This document shows, piece after piece, positions 42,891 through 52,712 of a stretch of 64,000 nt of DNA; the first letter of the stretch is position 1; each line of letters begins with the position of its first letter. The position numbers and the translations under genes are program-made. The stretch is from contig PDLQ01000015.1 of NCBI GenBank assembly GCA_002591745.1, positions 58,004-122,003 on the forward strand, written 5' to 3'. Origin of the DNA: Lewinellaceae bacterium SD302. Lineage in GTDB: Bacteria > Bacteroidota > Bacteroidia > Chitinophagales > Saprospiraceae. Under the pieces are notes generated by a model. It ran no database searches and was not told the DNA's origin. It saw nothing but the letters and a program-made list of their open reading frames with translations.

Positions 42891-45800
42891 ATGAATCCGA
42901 GACCTATACGCTCGTACAGTTCTTTCTGGATAGCCAACGTCTTGGCGGTCCTGACGCTACTCCTGGCCGGTAGCAACTACATTATGGCCAATAATTTCAG
43001 TATCGCTAACGAATCAGCCGGTCAAACGGTTGCACAGATAACCGGAAATGTTACTTCGGCCGAAGACGGTTTACCGCTAATCGGGGTTTCTATTCTGGTA
43101 AAAGGCACTTCATCCGGTACGGTTACCGACGTTGATGGCAATTACTCCATCGAGGCCGATCCGGGCGCGACCCTCGTATTTACCTACACGGGCTTCGAAT
43201 TGAAGGAAGTCGTTATCGGGAGCAGTGCTACAAAATACGATATCGTTATGGCTCCTGATGCCCAGGTGCTGGACGAGGTCGTCGTGGTGGGCTACGGTAC
43301 CCGGAAAAGATCGCACAATACCGGTGCTATCTCCCAGGTGGGAGGTGAGTCTATCGCCGCTATTCAAGCCAACCGCGTCGATGATGCTCTGGCCGGTAAA
43401 CTGGCTGGGGTACTGATCCAGAATCAGGATGGTGCGCCGGGTGCGGACCCGAAGATCCAGGTAAGAGCCGCTTCTTCTATTTCCGGTGCCTCTAACCCAT
43501 TGATCGTGGTAGACGGCTATCCGATCTCCGGAAGCCTGGCCACCGTTAACCCGAACGATATCAAAAGCCTGGAAGTCCTTAAAGACGCTGCTTCTGCCGC
43601 CATCTACGGTTCGCGGGGTGCCAACGGGGTGATTCTCGTAACTACCAAGCGCGGTAACACCGGCGCTCCCCGGGTCAATTACGATGCTTACGCCAGTGTA
43701 TCCGGCCGTTACGTCACCGATGTCGAGCAACTCAAAACTGCGGGAGAGTGGGCTGATGAGCTGGACGCCGGTATCGCCAGTGGGCGGTTCGACGTTTCCG
43801 AGCTGGACCCGGAATTTGTAGACTACAAGATCAACGCTTACCGCAACGCTCCCGACGTGGAGGCCGTGGAAGACTGGCTGTTCCGTACGGGCCACAGCAC
43901 CAGCCACAACCTCAGTGTTGGTGGTGGTTCTAACGACGTGAACTACTTTGCTTCCGTCGGTTACCTGAATACCCAGGGGGTGGTGATCACCCAAGGGTTC
44001 GAGCGCTTCAACGCCCGCCTGAACGTAGACGCCAACCTGGGCGAACGCTTCAAGACCGGCTTGAGTTTCAACGGTTTCCTGGGAGACCGTGATATTGTCG
44101 GTCACGATATGCGGGACCTCCTGCGGGCCTACAGCATCCACCCTATTTACCACACCGAAGAATCCATTAACTTCGTCCAGGACCTGGACCGCCAGGCTCA
44201 GGCATTGGGGCTGGCTGCTTTCGATGATGGCTTCCGAGGCGGAGAAAATGCTCCCTGGAACAGTAGTATCTACACGCTGGAGCCCGGGATGACGGCTCAG
44301 GACTGGCACTATGGACGGAGTGGTAACGGTATCGGTGGTTCCGGAGACTCCGGACCAGCTACGAAACTCGACAATACCGACCGTTTCGAGAAAACAATTT
44401 TTGGCAACATCAGCTCTTACCTGCAGTATGAAATCCTGGACGGATTGAATATCAAGACTGTATTGGGAGGAGATGTGAGAGACGTACAGAGCTATTTCTG
44501 GCGTGGTCTTGAATTTGACTCCCGGGCGCGGACCAACCAGACTGCTTTGGATCAGACGGAGTTGAAGCGCTCTTCCGTACTTAGTGAAACCACCCTTAAT
44601 TATGTCAAGGTAATTGGCCGCAGCGACATCTCCGCCGTAGCGGGGGTGGAATTCCAGAATTTCTACAACAACGGTATTTCTCTGAACGGTACCAATGTTC
44701 CTTTCGGGCAGCCCCAAAAATTTGCTCTACTGGATCCGGCCGACGTCAGTATTACCGAACGCGATGAGACCATTGCTCGGAACAGTGTTTTCGGCCGCGT
44801 GAATTACGCTTTTGACAATCGTTACCTGGCATCCGTTTCCGTCAGACGCGACGGTGATTCCCGCTTCGGTGAGAACAATCGTTATGAAACCTTCCCCGCC
44901 CTTTCCCTGGGCTGGAATGTACACAACGAGGCCTTCTACAATTCGGAATTCCTGACTGATTTGAAACTGCGCTTCAGTACCGGATCACTGGGAACAACTT
45001 CCTTCCTGGGCGCTTACAACTCACTGAGCCTCCTGAATCCACAAGCCACTGTCTTTGGTACCGGTTTCCTGATTCCTTCGGATATCGCCAACCCGGACCT
45101 TACCTGGCAGACAAACACTGAAACCAACTACGGAGCCAACCTTGGATTTCTTGGCAACCGTTTCAGAGTAAGCGTCGATTACTACACCTCTAACATTGAG
45201 GATATCCTGATCAACCAGAGCGTTTCCGAGGTCTTCGGTACTACTTCCGTAGCCCTCAACTCCGGTGATGTAATGAGCTCCGGTCTGGAACTCGAACTGG
45301 GCGCGGCTGTAATTAATAAGCCCGGCTTCCGTTGGGACATTGGTGCCAACTTATCTACGGTAAATACGGAAATCACCGACCTGGGTGGCCTTGATGAACT
45401 ACCACGGGTAATCTACGGTCAGTCTGGCCGTGGACCGGTATTCCGCAACTATATCGGTGGCGAGATCGGTGAAATGTGGGGACTCGAAACCGCTGGAATG
45501 GTGGAAGACGAATATATTACCGACCCAACCAGAGCCATCGGACTCAGCAGCTCCGAGTACTACGTTGTCGATCAAAACGGCGACGGTGTGATTGACCGTA
45601 CCAAAACGGTTGAAGAAGGTGGAGATTTGGTGAAAATCGGTCAGAATACTCCGGATTTCTACTGGGGCCTCAACAGCCAGATGACCTTCAAAAACTTCGA
45701 TCTTTCCCTACAGTTCCAGGGAGCTCAGGGTGGTGATATTTTCAACATCGATGAAATTTACTGGCGCTCAGAGTTCGGAGGACGCCTCCGCGAAAGCTTC

Positions 45801-46148
45801 GACGCCGAGGGAGACGGAATTGCTGACCACAACGGTCAGTTCTACACCCAGTCCCGGAACCAGTTGGATGCCCAGGTTCAGGATGCATCTTACATCGCGC
45901 TGAGAAACTTCACTCTTGGCTACACCATTACCCCGACCCGTACCAATGGTCGTGGCCTAAGTTCACTACGCTTTTATCTGGCGGGAAGCAACTTGCTCTA
46001 CCTGATGGGAGATGACTACACTTCCCTGAATCCGGAAGGCGTAGAAACTACCAACGGTGGCTACCTCGGACCAACCACTTACGGTGTACAAGTAGGCGCC
46101 AGCCCGATCGTAAGAAGCGTCACCCTTGGCCTGAACGTAGGCTTTTAA
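42891..46148 (+). CDS. SusC/RagA TonB-dependent outer-membrane transporter
   Basis: This 1085-residue protein has a signal sequence, an N-terminal carboxypeptidase-regulatory-like beta domain (~45-130, GLPLIGVSILVKGTSSGTVT), a TonB-box region (LDEVVVVGYGTRK) and a plug domain (ALAGKLAGVLI..., NPLIVVDGYPI, GSRGANGVILVTT). A 22-strand barrel ends in NVGF. It would import alginate oligosaccharides across the outer membrane with its SusD partner, driven by TonB. It is followed by a hairpin and the susD frame. Confidence 0.95.
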   Translation: MNPRPIRSYSSFWIANVLAVLTLLLAGSNYIMANNFSIANESAGQTVAQITGNVTSAEDGLPLIGVSILVKGTSSGTVTDVDGNYSIEADPGATLVFTYTGFELKEVVIGSSATKYDIVMAPDAQVLDEVVVVGYGTRKRSHNTGAISQVGGESIAAIQANRVDDALAGKLAGVLIQNQDGAPGADPKIQVRAASSISGASNPLIVVDGYPISGSLATVNPNDIKSLEVLKDAASAAIYGSRGANGVILVTTKRGNTGAPRVNYDAYASVSGRYVTDVEQLKTAGEWADELDAGIASGRFDVSELDPEFVDYKINAYRNAPDVEAVEDWLFRTGHSTSHNLSVGGGSNDVNYFASVGYLNTQGVVITQGFERFNARLNVDANLGERFKTGLSFNGFLGDRDIVGHDMRDLLRAYSIHPIYHTEESINFVQDLDRQAQALGLAAFDDGFRGGENAPWNSSIYTLEPGMTAQDWHYGRSGNGIGGSGDSGPATKLDNTDRFEKTIFGNISSYLQYEILDGLNIKTVLGGDVRDVQSYFWRGLEFDSRARTNQTALDQTELKRSSVLSETTLNYVKVIGRSDISAVAGVEFQNFYNNGISLNGTNVPFGQPQKFALLDPADVSITERDETIARNSVFGRVNYAFDNRYLASVSVRRDGDSRFGENNRYETFPALSLGWNVHNEAFYNSEFLTDLKLRFSTGSLGTTSFLGAYNSLSLLNPQATVFGTGFLIPSDIANPDLTWQTNTETNYGANLGFLGNRFRVSVDYYTSNIEDILINQSVSEVFGTTSVALNSGDVMSSGLELELGAAVINKPGFRWDIGANLSTVNTEITDLGGLDELPRVIYGQSGRGPVFRNYIGGEIGEMWGLETAGMVEDEYITDPTRAIGLSSSEYYVVDQNGDGVIDRTKTVEEGGDLVKIGQNTPDFYWGLNSQMTFKNFDLSLQFQGAQGGDIFNIDEIYWRSEFGGRLRESFDAEGDGIADHNGQFYTQSRNQLDAQVQDASYIALRNFTLGYTITPTRTNGRGLSSLRFYLAGSNLLYLMGDDYTSLNPEGVETTNGGYLGPTTYGVQVGASPIVRSVTLGLNVGF

Positions 46149-46238
46149 GGAATTATGATTCGCTAGAGGTCTCGAAGGAGACACCACGTGGCTAAACAGC
46201 AAATCGTGGATATCTACTGAATTTGTATTCCTAAATCC

Positions 46239-46288
46239 CTTCGCCGGTTTCCACAAAGTGTGGAGAAACCTCCCGGAAACCGGCGAAG
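46239..46288. promoter_or_regulatory. Hairpin between susC and susD
   Basis: A perfect 14 bp stem (CTTCGCCGGTTTCC and its complement), with a nested CCACA/TGTGG, lies in the 160 bp gap 20 bp before the susD start. It could set the ratio of the two transcripts or protect 3' ends. Confidence 0.65.
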
Positions 46289-46308
46289 TTCAACTTAAAT
46301 AAGAAACA

Positions 46309-47621
46309 ATGAAATCACTATATTTTTTCCTGGGTGCTTTGTTGCTGCTCACTGCCTGTACGGAAGACTTGGATCAGACTCCCCCTAACATGCCAGCTCG
46401 AGTTCACTGACGGACTATGCCGGAGTATTGAACGCAGCCTACTATTACCAGCTTGGCTCCGTTACCCCGATGGCGGTGATGGGCGATTTCCGGGCAGACA
46501 ACGCCCTGATGATCGAGCCACCCTACACGGAGTTCGATGAGTACGGACCCAACCTGATAGACATGGAAAATGACTTTTTCGGTCCATTCTACACGGCTCT
46601 GTACAAATCGATCCTCAGTGCCAATAACGTAATCGAAAACTCCGAAGATGGTACGGAAGTCGGAGAAGCCAAGTTCTTACGGGCTTTGTCTTACTTCAAA
46701 CTGGTCCGTGTATTCGGGGCCGTACCGCTGAATACTGCCGCTTCACCGAGTGTAACGGATGAGGAGATTCTGATTCGCCAACCAGCGGAGGATATTTACA
46801 ACAGCGTAATTATTCCTGATTTGATGGATGCCATGTCGGCGCTGGATAACTCCGGTCTGGCCGAAGGCCGCGCTACCGAGATCGCCGCCCGCGCACTGTT
46901 GGGCAAGGTATACGTACAGCGAGGTGATTTCTCTAGTGCCGAACCCTTATTGGCCGCCGTGGTGAACGGTGCTGCCGACGCCGGAATCGCCCTGCAGGAG
47001 AACTACGCCGACATATTCGGAGAAATGAACGACCTGAACAGCGAAATCATTTACGCTACCCAGATCTCCAGCTCCGTAGTGGACGAGTACGGATTTTCTG
47101 AATTCTGGTCCTGGTACGGTGGTTTGGACACCAAGTCCCTGGAACCGCTGGATCCGGACCTGATCGCTGCGTTTGACGCCAGCCCCGGTGATCTACGTCG
47201 CGAAGTTAATATTGACACGGCTCTGTTAGCCTCACCAAAGTACCCGCAAACTGGTGGTCCCGACCATGACTGGATCGAGCTACGACTGGGTGACATCATC
47301 CTGCTTTACGCCGAGGCCCTGAACGAAAACGGAGCCGATGCCGGCGAAGTACTCGATGTACTGGACCCCATCCGTACCCGTGCCGGTCTGGACCCACTGG
47401 ACGAAGACGACTTCGATGGCCAAGACGAGATTGCTCAGGCCATTCAGGATGAGCGCCGGCTGGAACTGGCCTTCGAAGGTCAGCGCTGGTTCGATCTGGT
47501 GAGAACTGATACCGTCGACGAAGAAATGGGAGAGACGATCAACGAAAATTACTACATTTTCCCAATTCCAGTCTCTGAGATTCTGGTCAGTGATCTCATC
47601 ACCCAAAACGACGGCTACTAA
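46309..47621 (+). pseudogene. SusD/RagB-like lipoprotein, frameshifted near residue 28
   Basis: The first frame gives a lipoprotein start (MKSLYFFLGALLLLTAC) and TEDLDQTPPNM, then stops at TGA 46408-46410. The rest of SusD continues in another frame from 46395 (SSSLTDYAGVLNAAYYYQLGS) to 47621, with EAKFLRALSYFKLVRVFGAVP, ARALLGKVYVQRGD and FEGQRWFDLVRT. Adding one base after 46392 restores a normal ~437-residue SusD. Either the base was lost in the sequence read or the gene is truly broken. SusD binds glycans on the cell surface and closes over SusC. Confidence 0.88.
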
Positions 47622-47644
47622 TCAAATCAGCCCACAACGAACCC

Positions 47645-47949
47645 TGCTACTTTGCTAGTCAAAAACATTCAACATCTGAGATTCAACATTCAATATTTTA
47701 CATTTTGCCAGCTTGATACGAGGTGTACAAACAACACCTGCACACGTCAGAGCAGCTAACGTTAAATAATGAATGTTGAATCGAGATTGCTGAGTGATTC
47801 CTCCAAATTTGCCAACCTTTTTATTAGTGCTTCGACTCGATTTAATGAACCACAAGACAGTTCATCTTTTCTCGGTTTTGCTGTTATTGCTCGTTTCCTG
47901 CGAGTCGAGCCAGCCCGAAGTTGATGGGATCTTGGTTAGCAAAGTAGCA
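47645..47949. repeat. Inverted pair of the core repeat, 305 bp, reaching into the PL6 gene
   Basis: CTGCTACTTTGCTAGTC (47645) and GGTTAGCAAAGTAGCA (to 47949) bound the region between susD and the first ~35 codons of the lyase. An inner palindrome (GATTCAACATTCA at about 47680 and TGAATGTTGAATC at about 47770) lies between them. The right arm encodes LVSKVAE. Confidence 0.75.
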
Positions 47950-50106
47950 GAGTTTGATGAAGCTGTGCAAGCAGCCAGGCCCGGCGACCGCATTATCCTG
48001 GCCAACGGTATCTGGACGGACGTGGAACTCAAGTTTTCTGCCAAAGGAACCGCCGAGGATTCGATTTATATCGTCGCCCAGGAAAAAGGAAAGGTCTTCT
48101 TCGAAGGACAGTCCAACCTGAAAATGGGTGGTGAATACCTGCACCTGGAGGGCATCGTTTTTCGCAATGGATTCACACCGACCAGTTCGGTGATCTCTCT
48201 GCAACAGGATAATGACACCCCCTGTAATCATTGCCGCGTGACGGAATGTGTAGTGGATAACTATAACCCCAGCGAGCGCTTCGACACCGATTACTGGGTG
48301 GAGATTTACGGCAAACACAATCGCTTTGACCACAACTACCTGGTCGGAAAAAGAAACCGGGGGGTGACCCTGGCCGTACGCATGAAAAACGAGCGCGACC
48401 GGGAAAATTATCACTCGATCGACCACAACTACTTCGGCTATAACCCCATATTGGGGTCGAACGGGGGTGAAACCTTACGGATAGGCACGAGCCACTTCTC
48501 ACTGTCTAACGCCAACACCACCGTAGCGGATAACTACTTCGAACACTGTAATGGTGAACACGAGATCATCTCCAGCAAATCCTGTCAGAACGTATTTCGT
48601 AACAATACTTTTTTCGAATGTCAGGGTACGCTGACGATGCGCCACGGCAACGAAACACTGGTAGAGAACAACTACTTTTTTGGTAACCGAAAAGCTAATA
48701 CCGGGGGCATTCGTATCATCAACGAAACCCAAACGGTAAACAACAATTATTTGTCTGGCCTGACGGGCCATCGCCTTCGGGGGGCACTGGTGATCATGAA
48801 CGGAGTACCTGATTCACCGATCAACCGCTACTTCCAGGTCAAGGATTCCAAAATGGAACGTAACCTCGTAGTGGATTCGGATTACATCCAGTTATGCGCG
48901 GGTAGCGATGAGGAACGCTCCGCTACACCGATCAATACGACCTTTAGGGATAACGTAATCCTTAATTCCAGGAAGAAGGATTTATTTACGATATACGATG
49001 ACGTTAGCGGCATCACTTTTGCAAACAACCAACTCAGCCCGGGTATTGAGGAACCAGTTTACGCCGGTCGCCGGCTCGAGGGTTTTGAAGACACGGACAT
49101 TACGGTCGCAGCCGATGCTAAAAACGTGACTCTACCCGATGGAACCTTAATTGGCCCGGATTCCGAAAAGCCAATGCCCGACGCGGATAATACGGGTGTC
49201 TCCTGGTACCCACGGCAGGATTATCAAATCCGTTTTCGCAGCGGGAATAGAATTGAGGTAGCTCCCGGAGAAAACACCCTTTTCGAAGCTATGAAAACCG
49301 TTGAGGATGGTGACGTGCTGGTGCTACAGTCCGGTGATTACTTATCGACGCGAACGGTTGAAGTTCCCAACACCGTAACCATTATTGGCGCGGATGCAAA
49401 CGCAAAGCCTAAGCTGACGTTTGAACGTTCTCCCTTATTCAGTCTGGAAAACGGCGGCTCCCTCGATCTGGAGAATCTCCGTATTTCCGGAGCTGATGCT
49501 GATGATTATTCGGGTAACTCAGTGGTGAGAACCAGCCGTTACTCCATGATCGATAATTACAAGTTGCTCGTCAACTCCTGTGAAATAATTGACCTGGACG
49601 TAAATCACAGTTTCAATTTTCTCAAAGTCTACAAGAATACTTTCGCTGATTCTATCCTGCTGCGGAATTGCACTTTCAGCAATATCAGCGGTCACGTTCT
49701 GAACATGGATAAAGAGATCGATGATGCGGGCATTTATAACGCCGAAAACGTGGTGGTTGATGGGTGTCAGTTCACAGATGTTGGTGGTAGTGCAGTAAAG
49801 TTGTACCGTGGCGGCCGGGACGAAAGCACCTTCGGGCCCATGGTCTGGATCAGTGACTCCTCCTTTAAGAACGTGGGAAATGACAAACGCAATAAGAACG
49901 AGTCGGCGATCCACCTACACGGTATCCAGTACGCGGATCTGAGTAACCTGACGATGGAAGATTCCCGTAAAATGCACCTCCACCTGATCGTTGGTGATCC
50001 GGTGATCAAGCTATCGGACATAAACATGAAAAATACGGAAACCATGTACGCCAACAGTAGTGCCTATTCCGCCGAAAACGTAACCCAGCGGATTGGATCA
50101 GACTAA
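47845..50106 (+). CDS. PL6-family alginate lyase (lipoprotein)
   Basis: This 753-residue parallel beta-helix enzyme starts at ATG 47845 with a lipoprotein signal (FSVLLLLLVSC). The PL6 catalytic region (~40-420) shows GDRIILANGIWTDVEL, the NGGETLRIG motif, SSKSCQNVFRNNTF (with candidate catalytic Lys) and MRHGNETLVENN (Arg/His). A second beta-helix domain follows (~460-750), as in the two-domain PL6 subfamily that includes AlyGC. It would cleave alginate by beta-elimination, possibly exolytically, at the cell surface or in the periplasm. Its 5' end carries one arm of a repeat pair. Confidence 0.93.
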   Translation: MNHKTVHLFSVLLLLLVSCESSQPEVDGILVSKVAEFDEAVQAARPGDRIILANGIWTDVELKFSAKGTAEDSIYIVAQEKGKVFFEGQSNLKMGGEYLHLEGIVFRNGFTPTSSVISLQQDNDTPCNHCRVTECVVDNYNPSERFDTDYWVEIYGKHNRFDHNYLVGKRNRGVTLAVRMKNERDRENYHSIDHNYFGYNPILGSNGGETLRIGTSHFSLSNANTTVADNYFEHCNGEHEIISSKSCQNVFRNNTFFECQGTLTMRHGNETLVENNYFFGNRKANTGGIRIINETQTVNNNYLSGLTGHRLRGALVIMNGVPDSPINRYFQVKDSKMERNLVVDSDYIQLCAGSDEERSATPINTTFRDNVILNSRKKDLFTIYDDVSGITFANNQLSPGIEEPVYAGRRLEGFEDTDITVAADAKNVTLPDGTLIGPDSEKPMPDADNTGVSWYPRQDYQIRFRSGNRIEVAPGENTLFEAMKTVEDGDVLVLQSGDYLSTRTVEVPNTVTIIGADANAKPKLTFERSPLFSLENGGSLDLENLRISGADADDYSGNSVVRTSRYSMIDNYKLLVNSCEIIDLDVNHSFNFLKVYKNTFADSILLRNCTFSNISGHVLNMDKEIDDAGIYNAENVVVDGCQFTDVGGSAVKLYRGGRDESTFGPMVWISDSSFKNVGNDKRNKNESAIHLHGIQYADLSNLTMEDSRKMHLHLIVGDPVIKLSDINMKNTETMYANSSAYSAENVTQRIGSD

Positions 50107-50202
50107 ACGGTATATTATTGCTTACGGTCATTCATGAGGCAGACATTCAGGTGAGCGGAAACTTCCTCTGTGTCTACAAATTGAAAAATAAGAAAAACAA
50201 TT

Positions 50203-50589
50203 ATGAGCATACATAGAAACATGGCTCCCACCAAGGAGTATTGGATCGATACGGAAACACCCTGGGAGGAAGTTGCCCCCGGCCTTTCCCGTCAAATTAT
50301 GGGCTATGACGGCAAGATCATGCTGGTGAAAGCTAAATTCGACACCGGTGCGGTAGGCAACCTGCACAAGCACTACCACTCCCAAGTGACCTATGTGGCG
50401 AGCGGGGAGTTTGAAATGACCATTGGTGATGATATCAGAATCATCAAAGAAGGAGATTCCTACTACATTCCACCCCACGAAATGCATGGCTGCGTGTGCC
50501 GGAAGCCAGGGATATTAATTGATGTATTCAGTCCGGCCCGTGAGGATTTTCTGGGCCACGAGATGCTGGAAAAAGATCCTTACCAATGA
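50203..50589 (+). CDS. kdgF: KdgF-like cupin
   Basis: This 128-residue cupin has metal-binding motifs HKHYHSQVTYVASGE and PPHEMHG. KdgF converts 4,5-unsaturated monouronate to the linear keto form (DEH), the step directly after lyase action. Its stop overlaps the ATG of the transporter by four bases (ATGA), showing translational coupling. It could be called a generic cupin, but the locus makes KdgF much the best fit. Confidence 0.88.
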   Translation: MSIHRNMAPTKEYWIDTETPWEEVAPGLSRQIMGYDGKIMLVKAKFDTGAVGNLHKHYHSQVTYVASGEFEMTIGDDIRIIKEGDSYYIPPHEMHGCVCRKPGILIDVFSPAREDFLGHEMLEKDPYQ

Positions 50590-51884
50590 ACATCAAAGGA
50601 CTCCGTTGGTGGGTAATCGCCCTGATTGCTCTGGCCACGGTAATCAACTACATAGACCGCCAATCACTTAACGTTCTTTGGCCCGAAATTTCGGTAGATC
50701 TCTACCCGGACAAGACCGAAGATCAGCGTAAGGAAATCTATGCCCTCATCTCAGTGGTCTTCGTATTTTCCTACGCTTTTGGCCAAGCAATCTTCGGCAA
50801 AATCTTCGACTGGATCGGGACGCGGCTGGGCTTCGTCTTATCCATCGGGGTCTGGTCGGTGGCCACGGCCCTCCATGCTCTGGCACAGGGGGTACTCAGT
50901 TTCAGCATCTTTCGCTCTATTTTAGGGGTCGCAGAGGCTGGCAACTGGCCCGGGGCCACCAAGGGCAGTGCCGAATGGTTTCCGACGGATGAGCGAGCGC
51001 TCGCCCAGGGCATTTTCAATTCGGGAGCAGCCATTGGCGGGATCATCTCCATTCCGCTGATCGCCCTGTTGTCCGTTTATTTTGGCTGGAAGATGATTTT
51101 CATCCTGGTGGGTTTAACGGGACTCCTGTGGCTCGTCCCCTGGTTGATTCTGGTCAAGTCGCCTCCGGCCTCACACCCCTGGATCACGGAAGAAGAACGT
51201 CAGTACATCCTGAGCGGCCAGCGTAATCAAGACCTGGACCAAGACGGTGAATTCGACGAAGGTTATAACCCAAGCACTGCCGAGATGCTCTCCCGCAAGG
51301 AGAGTTGGGGGGTCATCATTGCTTCGGCGATGATCGACCCCATCTGGTGGCTGTTTGTATTTTGGATCCCGATCTATCTCTCTGAGGTTTACGGTATGGA
51401 TGTCAAGACCATCGGCATCTATGGCTGGGTGCCTTACGTCGGGGCCATGTTCGGTGCCTGGTTTGGCGGCTTGCTGGCGCAAAACCGTATTAAGGCGGGC
51501 TGGACGGTGAATAAAACGCGTAAGCTCGTGATTACCCTGGGCTGTTTGATCATGCTGCCGATGTTACTGGCCATGTCAAATCCTGGTGCACCAGTAACGG
51601 CCGTCATCTATATGGCGATCATTCTATTTGGTTTTCAGACCGCAATCGGCAATGTGCAGACCTTACCCAGCGACCTTTTCGGTGGTAAGACCGTCGGTAC
51701 TCTGGCCGGATTAGCGGGAATGGCGGCCAAGCTTTCCGTGGCCGGCTTAACTTCACTTATCCCATGGCTTACTATGGGTGGAAATTACACCCCGGCATTC
51801 GTCATCGGCGCTGCCCTGGCACTGATCGCTATGCTGAGCGTCTGGATTTTGTGCCCGAAGATCGAGCCACTCAAACCAGTGTAA
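50586..51884 (+). CDS. MFS hexuronate/uronate transporter (ExuT-like)
   Basis: This 432-residue, ~12-TM major-facilitator protein of the anion:cation symporter group has NYIDRQSLNVLWPEI in TM1, GQAIFGKIFDWIGTRLGF in the loop 2-3 signature, and RSILGVAEAGNWPGATKG. It probably imports unsaturated uronate or DEH across the inner membrane. It is coupled to kdgF by overlap. Confidence 0.92.
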   Translation: MNIKGLRWWVIALIALATVINYIDRQSLNVLWPEISVDLYPDKTEDQRKEIYALISVVFVFSYAFGQAIFGKIFDWIGTRLGFVLSIGVWSVATALHALAQGVLSFSIFRSILGVAEAGNWPGATKGSAEWFPTDERALAQGIFNSGAAIGGIISIPLIALLSVYFGWKMIFILVGLTGLLWLVPWLILVKSPPASHPWITEEERQYILSGQRNQDLDQDGEFDEGYNPSTAEMLSRKESWGVIIASAMIDPIWWLFVFWIPIYLSEVYGMDVKTIGIYGWVPYVGAMFGAWFGGLLAQNRIKAGWTVNKTRKLVITLGCLIMLPMLLAMSNPGAPVTAVIYMAIILFGFQTAIGNVQTLPSDLFGGKTVGTLAGLAGMAAKLSVAGLTSLIPWLTMGGNYTPAFVIGAALALIAMLSVWILCPKIEPLKPV

Positions 51885-51929
51885 AGAATTAATAACCCTC
51901 ATTAAAAGAAAAACTCAAATCAGATTATA

Positions 51930-52691
51930 ATGAAATTAGAAGGAAAAACAGCGCTCGTAACCGGTGCGACCGGAGGTATTGGCTTTGAAATCGCCCAACA
52001 CCTTGGTAAGCATGGTTGTACGGTCGTCATGAACGGACTGGACCAGGAAGCCGGTGATGAATGTGTGCAGAAACTAAGAGAGCAAGGCACTAAAGGCGAG
52101 TTTTATCTTTTCGACGTCACCGACGAAGACGCGGTGAACGAAAACGTAAAAGCAATTGGTGACAAGTACGGTCAATTGGATATCGTAGTCAACAACGCCG
52201 GTGGATTAGGCGGAAGATCACGTTTCGAGGAAATGACCACTGACTTCTACCGGAAGGTAATGGCACTGAACCTGGACTCGACATTCTTCGTCTCCCGCGC
52301 CGCCATCCCTTACCTCAAGAAAGGTAGCCATCCGACAATCATCAACTTCACCTCCAACGCCGCCTGGAACGCCGGCGGGCCCGGAGCTGGAATCTACGGC
52401 ACCTCCAAAGCGGGTGTACACGCCATCACCCGGGCTCTGGCCAAGGATTTGGCGGAATACGGTATTCGCGTTAACGCGGTTTCTCCGGGTACGATCGATA
52501 CGCCTTTCCACGCTCAGATCAAATCCACCAAGCCAGAAGTTTTTGCCTCCTGGGCCAAAAATATTATGCTCGGTCGCTTGGGGCAACCCTCTGATGTGGC
52601 TGCTGTAGTCGCCTTCCTGGCCAGCGAAGATGCCGGATTCATCACCGCCGAGACGATCCAGATCGGAGGCGGTCAGGCTTTGGGAATTTAA
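51930..52691 (+). CDS. SDR-family oxidoreductase, probable DEH reductase
   Basis: This 253-residue classical SDR has TGATGGIGFEIAQ (cofactor binding), NNAGG, catalytic Ser in NFTSNAA, YGTSK (Tyr/Lys) and a C-terminal SEDAGFITAETIQIGGG. Within this locus it should reduce DEH to 2-keto-3-deoxygluconate with NAD(P)H. Assignment by sequence alone could equally be a gluconate- or KduD-type dehydrogenase. Confidence 0.88.
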   Translation: MKLEGKTALVTGATGGIGFEIAQHLGKHGCTVVMNGLDQEAGDECVQKLREQGTKGEFYLFDVTDEDAVNENVKAIGDKYGQLDIVVNNAGGLGGRSRFEEMTTDFYRKVMALNLDSTFFVSRAAIPYLKKGSHPTIINFTSNAAWNAGGPGAGIYGTSKAGVHAITRALAKDLAEYGIRVNAVSPGTIDTPFHAQIKSTKPEVFASWAKNIMLGRLGQPSDVAAVVAFLASEDAGFITAETIQIGGGQALGI

Positions 52692-52712
52692 TAACCAAAA
52701 CACCCATTTGAA

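Noticed and set aside
43110..44717. 535-codon open frame antisense to susC
   Set aside because: Shadow of the SusC codon pattern; the sense strand has all family motifs.
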